From Acidisoma silvae (lineage in GTDB: Bacteria > Pseudomonadota > Alphaproteobacteria > Acetobacterales > Acetobacteraceae), in assembly GCF_020618775.1 (NCBI RefSeq), contig NZ_JAESVB010000006.1, positions 62,001-126,000 of the forward strand: 64,000 nt of DNA, written 5' to 3'. The position numbers were made by a program, and so were the translations under genes. Below the pieces are notes generated by a model. It worked only from the letters and a program-made list of their open reading frames with translations. It ran no database searches and was not told where the DNA came from. Of the stretch, positions 62,970 to 64,000 are shown one piece after another (within the stretch, counting starts at the first letter, position 1; each line of letters begins with the position of its first letter).

Positions 62970-63953
62970 ATGTCCCAACTTCCCCGGCAACATACGGATC
63001 GCAACCTGGCCTTGGAGCTGGTGCGGGTGACGGAGGCGGCGGGCATTGCCGCCGCCAAGTGGATCGGACGCGGCGATAAGAACGCGGCCGACGGCGCGGC
63101 CGTGGAAGCCATGCGCCACGCCTTCGACTCGGTCGCCATTTCCGGTACCGTCGTCATCGGCGAAGGCGAGATGGACGAAGCGCCGATGCTCTATATCGGC
63201 GAAAAGGTCGGCATGGGCGGCCCTGAGATGGACATCGCCGTCGATCCGCTGGAAGGCACGGAAATCGTCGCCAAGGGTGCCGCCAACGGCATGGCGGTGA
63301 TCGCGCTGGCCGATAAGGGCCGCTTCCTGCACGCCCCCGACATCTACATGCAAAAGATCGCCGTAGGCCCCGGCCTGCCCCAGGGCGTGGTCGATCTGGA
63401 CGCCCCGGCCGGCGCCAATCTGCGCAATCTGGCGCGCGCCAAGAAGGTTGATATTTCCGACCTCGTCGTCTGCATCCTGGATCGGCCGCGCCATGCCGAG
63501 ATCATCGCGGAATGCCGTGAAGCCGGTGCGCGCATCATGCTGATCGAAGCCGGTGACGTCGCCGGCTGCATCGCGACCGCCTTGCCGCAGAGCGGCGTCG
63601 ACATCTATCTCGGCTCCGGCGGCGCGCCCGAAGGCGTCATCGCGGCGGCCGCGCTCCGCTGCATGAACGGGCAGATGCAGTGCCGCCTGCTGTATGAGGA
63701 TGACGCCCAGATCGAACGCGCCCGCACCATGGGCGTGGTCGACCCCAATCGGAAATACAGCCTGCATGAGATTGCCGGCGGCGACGTGATGTTCGCGGCC
63801 ACCGGCGTCACCACCGGGCCGATGCTGCGCGGTATATTGCGCACCGAAAGCGGCGCCGTGACGCATTCCGTCGTCATGCGCAGCAAGTCCGGCACCGTCC
63901 GCTTCGTCGAAGCGCAGCACGACTTCGCCATCAAGCATTGGACCAACGCGTGA
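62970..63953 (+). CDS. glpX: Fructose-1,6-bisphosphatase, class II
   Basis: Hydrolyses fructose-1,6-bisphosphate in gluconeogenesis or the Calvin cycle. The 327-residue product has the GlpX metal and phosphate motifs GEGEMDEAPML, DIAVDPLEGTEIVAKG, and YLGSGGAPEGVIAAAAL. AAGGAGC precedes ATG 62970; a TTG upstream is not needed. It is separated from hom by the repeat and hairpin, but probably belongs to the same cluster. In alphaproteobacteria glpX is often followed by recJ. Confidence 0.95.
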   Translation: MSQLPRQHTDRNLALELVRVTEAAGIAAAKWIGRGDKNAADGAAVEAMRHAFDSVAISGTVVIGEGEMDEAPMLYIGEKVGMGGPEMDIAVDPLEGTEIVAKGAANGMAVIALADKGRFLHAPDIYMQKIAVGPGLPQGVVDLDAPAGANLRNLARAKKVDISDLVVCILDRPRHAEIIAECREAGARIMLIEAGDVAGCIATALPQSGVDIYLGSGGAPEGVIAAAALRCMNGQMQCRLLYEDDAQIERARTMGVVDPNRKYSLHEIAGGDVMFAATGVTTGPMLRGILRTESGAVTHSVVMRSKSGTVRFVEAQHDFAIKHWTNA

Positions 63954-64000
63954 TGCCGCAAGCGTCACGGGGGATGCGGCGCTGAGCGCGCTCGTCTCCG
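63954..64000 (+). other. Window end, no gene confirmed
   Basis: The last 47 bases after glpX contain a frame reading V-T-G-D-A-A-L-S-A-L-V-S that stays open to the edge, which could be the start of recJ. No start codon in that frame can be placed, so it is not called. Confidence 0.3.

Overview
The window reads as a chromosomal segment of a GC-rich alphaproteobacterium, most likely from the Rhodospirillales/Acetobacterales. The basis is the groES-groEL pair, a complex-I NDUFA9-like protein, class I PhaC, an OprB porin, an ArsR-methyltransferase regulator joined to metH, an LtrA protein, and the order aminotransferase-hom-glpX. No insertion sequence, prophage, CRISPR array or rRNA was seen. The one RNA gene found is tRNA-Leu(CAG). 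Species is not claimed.

Layout. 1-3.5 kb: groESL, a decayed GntR-type regulator fragment, a small conserved protein, a cold-shock protein and a DUF1488-like protein. 3.5-6.5 kb: a compact cassette of glutamine-synthetase-like ligase, nitrilase and XRE-cupin regulator, with a palindrome centred on its promoter. 6.7-14.7 kb: a SWIM-SNF2 helicase, a GNAT acetyltransferase, a hybrid sensor kinase convergent with a LuxR-type response regulator, and two secreted proteins. 14.8-19.6 kb: a small CTCC-motif protein divergent from an ArsR-methyltransferase regulator (SahR-like) that overlaps metH, with a dyad operator between them. 20-25 kb: OprB porin, an ArsR regulator with two duplicated short-chain dehydrogenases, and an MBL hydrolase/dienelactone hydrolase pair. 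25.3-30.7 kb: prfC, small helical proteins, GFA protein, Bcr/CflA-type transporter, glycine-zipper lipoprotein and the NDUFA9-like protein.

30.8-41.8 kb: tRNA-Leu, a diiron ferritin-like protein behind a promoter that carries a TetR-type operator, an O-methyltransferase, an aldo/keto reductase, ubiD-ubiX with a divergent LysR gene, an SRAP (HMCES/YedK) protein, and a divergent organosulfur-salvage group (flavin monooxygenase plus metY against an SfnB/DszC-like enzyme). 41.9-45.2 kb: a three-gene phosphonate-degradation operon (TIGR03364-type FAD oxidase, PhnX, PbfA-like PLP enzyme). 45.2-50.7 kb: a FitA/PIN toxin-antitoxin pair, a CHASE3-GAF-GGDEF diguanylate cyclase, small envelope proteins, nagB and ltrA. 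50.7-64 kb: a 1255-residue multidomain glycosyltransferase, OmpW, RmuC, PhaC, an Ala/Pro-rich lipoprotein, and the aminotransferase-hom-glpX group.

Taken together this looks like core genome of a metabolically versatile free-living bacterium. It has several small scavenging modules (nitrile/amine N, organosulfur S, phosphonate P), each with its own regulator or operator-like site. The least explained items are the ligase-nitrilase-cupin cassette, the TetR-operator diiron protein, the CTCC protein divergent from the methionine-cycle operon, and the PhnW-less phosphonate operon.
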